Below, in pieces: positions 63,371 to 64,000 of a DNA stretch of 64,000 bases. A model generated the notes under the pieces. It saw nothing but the letters and a program-made list of their open reading frames with translations, searched no databases and was not told the DNA's origin. A program made the translations under genes and the position numbers. Position 1 is the stretch's first letter. Each line of letters begins with the position of its first letter. The stretch is from Exiguobacterium sp. Helios (GTDB taxonomy: Bacteria; Bacillota; Bacilli; Exiguobacteriales; Exiguobacteriaceae), in assembly GCF_014524545.1 (NCBI RefSeq), contig NZ_CP053557.1:1699501-1763500 (forward strand). The letters run 5' to 3'.

Positions 63371-64000
63371 CCCCGGATGTCATTCGCGCGGCCGGTAGAG
63401 AAAACAAGGCCAGCAATGCATCCATCGTTTCGTCAAACGATCGAACCGGCTCGTAGCCGAGCGACCTGATTTTGTCCGTTGCATACGTCGGGCGTTCAGC
63501 CGCACGGGCCGGAACCTGATACGGTTTGCTGGAGGCTTCAATCAGGTGCATCCGAAAGTCCGTTTCCGGAATATTGGCATCGACGGCATGGAACACGTCA
63601 CCAGCTTTTCCACGTGTAAGGACGAGGACGACCATCTCGGCAATGTTATCGGCATGGACCCAGTTGACAAGATCAGCCGGGTGGACCCAGGTCACGCGAT
63701 CCGCTTCCTGCATCCGTCTGACTTGCCGGTCCCCCCAGTGCGAATCGTGTTCAGCGCAAATGGCCCCGGGGCGCAGAATCCGGACGTCCAAGCCGCGGGC
63801 GGCATAATCGAGGAGAATCTGTTCCGACCGGATTTTGGTACGGATATAAGGGGCCGGATGATCAACCGCAAGTGGAGACGACTCCGTCATGTGACCATTT
63901 GCCGGTTCGCCATAGACGGATGTCGTCGAGATGTGGAGGACACGTGCTCCTGCATCTAACGCGGCCGTTGCTAAATGAATGACACCTTCAACATTCGACT
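63288..64000 (-). CDS. NAD-dependent epimerase/dehydratase-family protein (partial)
   Basis: The C-terminal part of an extended SDR; the start lies beyond 64000. Visible are VEGVIHLATAALDAGARVLH, then the catalytic Ser/Tyr region HISTTSVYGEPAN and PYIRTKIRSEQILLDY with the Y-x3-K motif, and VRILRPGAI, as in NAD-dependent sugar-epimerase-like proteins. The frame should end near A-L-F-S-L-P-A-A (about 63380) by comparison with family lengths, but it runs on for 31 codons opposite the DUF3147 gene to a TGA at 63288. That tail (R-M-T-S-G-A-I-V-D-S-R) is low-complexity, suggesting a lost stop. Confidence 0.8.
   Translation of the reverse strand, partial: SNVEGVIHLATAALDAGARVLHISTTSVYGEPANGHMTESSPLAVDHPAPYIRTKIRSEQILLDYAARGLDVRILRPGAICAEHDSHWGDRQVRRMQEADRVTWVHPADLVNWVHADNIAEMVVLVLTRGKAGDVFHAVDANIPETDFRMHLIEASSKPYQVPARAAERPTYATDKIRSLGYEPVRSFDETMDALLALFSLPAARMTSGAIVDSRTTSAVAAASKQPTNMLRRRGR

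Overview
The window looks like the chromosome of a Gram-positive, Bacillales-type bacterium, most likely Exiguobacterium or a close relative. This is an inference: I could not run a search. It rests on strong GGAGG ribosome-binding sites, sigma-A promoters, GTG/TTG starts, lipoprotein signal peptides, and genes of Bacillus-like families (LicT with RAT antiterminators, HemAT, KhtTU, NhaK, YusW-type lipoprotein, DUF4362, DUF2975). No rRNA, tRNA, CRISPR array or prophage was seen.

Layout. 1-6.2 kb: a decayed gene end, GNAT acetyltransferases, a C45 Ntn-hydrolase, a chemoreceptor and a GNAT gene cut by an in-frame amber codon. 6.2-9.7 kb: an arsenic locus (arsR, arsB, CoA-disulfide reductase-rhodanese) with three matching operator-like sites. 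9.9-11.8 kb: a SulP anion transporter followed by a universal stress protein gene that also carries an in-frame amber. 11.9-20.9 kb: lipoprotein, GNAT, a small HTH/membrane pair under tandem operators, an amine oxidase-Nudix-HAD operon, a TetR-MFS efflux operon, and a CBS/CorC-type membrane protein with an unusual start. 21-32.8 kb: two separate beta-glucoside PTS operons, the first controlled by LicT antitermination at two RAT/terminator sites, the second by a divergent GntR regulator whose palindrome fills the -35/-10 spacer; an MHS transporter and a tandem pair of membrane paralogues lie between them. 33-34.2 kb: an unknown gene overlapping a nucleosidase-like gene. 34.2-35.6 kb: a solo TnpB element. 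35.6-49 kb: acetyltransferases, nitrilase, AbrB-khtT-khtU, oxidoreductase, WYL regulator, NhaK antiporter, succinate-semialdehyde dehydrogenase, polysaccharide deacetylase. 49-54.7 kb: a divergent phosphotransferase, a three-gene ABC exporter, then a graveyard of gene fragments. 54.7-58.4 kb: an SDR, then a small two-gene operon whose second gene is split by a second TnpB element, then a LysR regulator. 58.5-64 kb: ArsR/AHSA1 pair, HemAT, lipoproteins, a repeat protein, a MarR/DUF3147 pair and a partial epimerase.

The most informative observations are the second TnpB insertion (precise excision restores a 145-codon reading frame, defining the element ends), two otherwise intact genes broken by single TAG codons, the nucleosidase-like gene pair, the graveyard of phosphotransferase and SDR fragments, the tandem operator architectures, and a 48-bp concentric dyad between divergent regulators.
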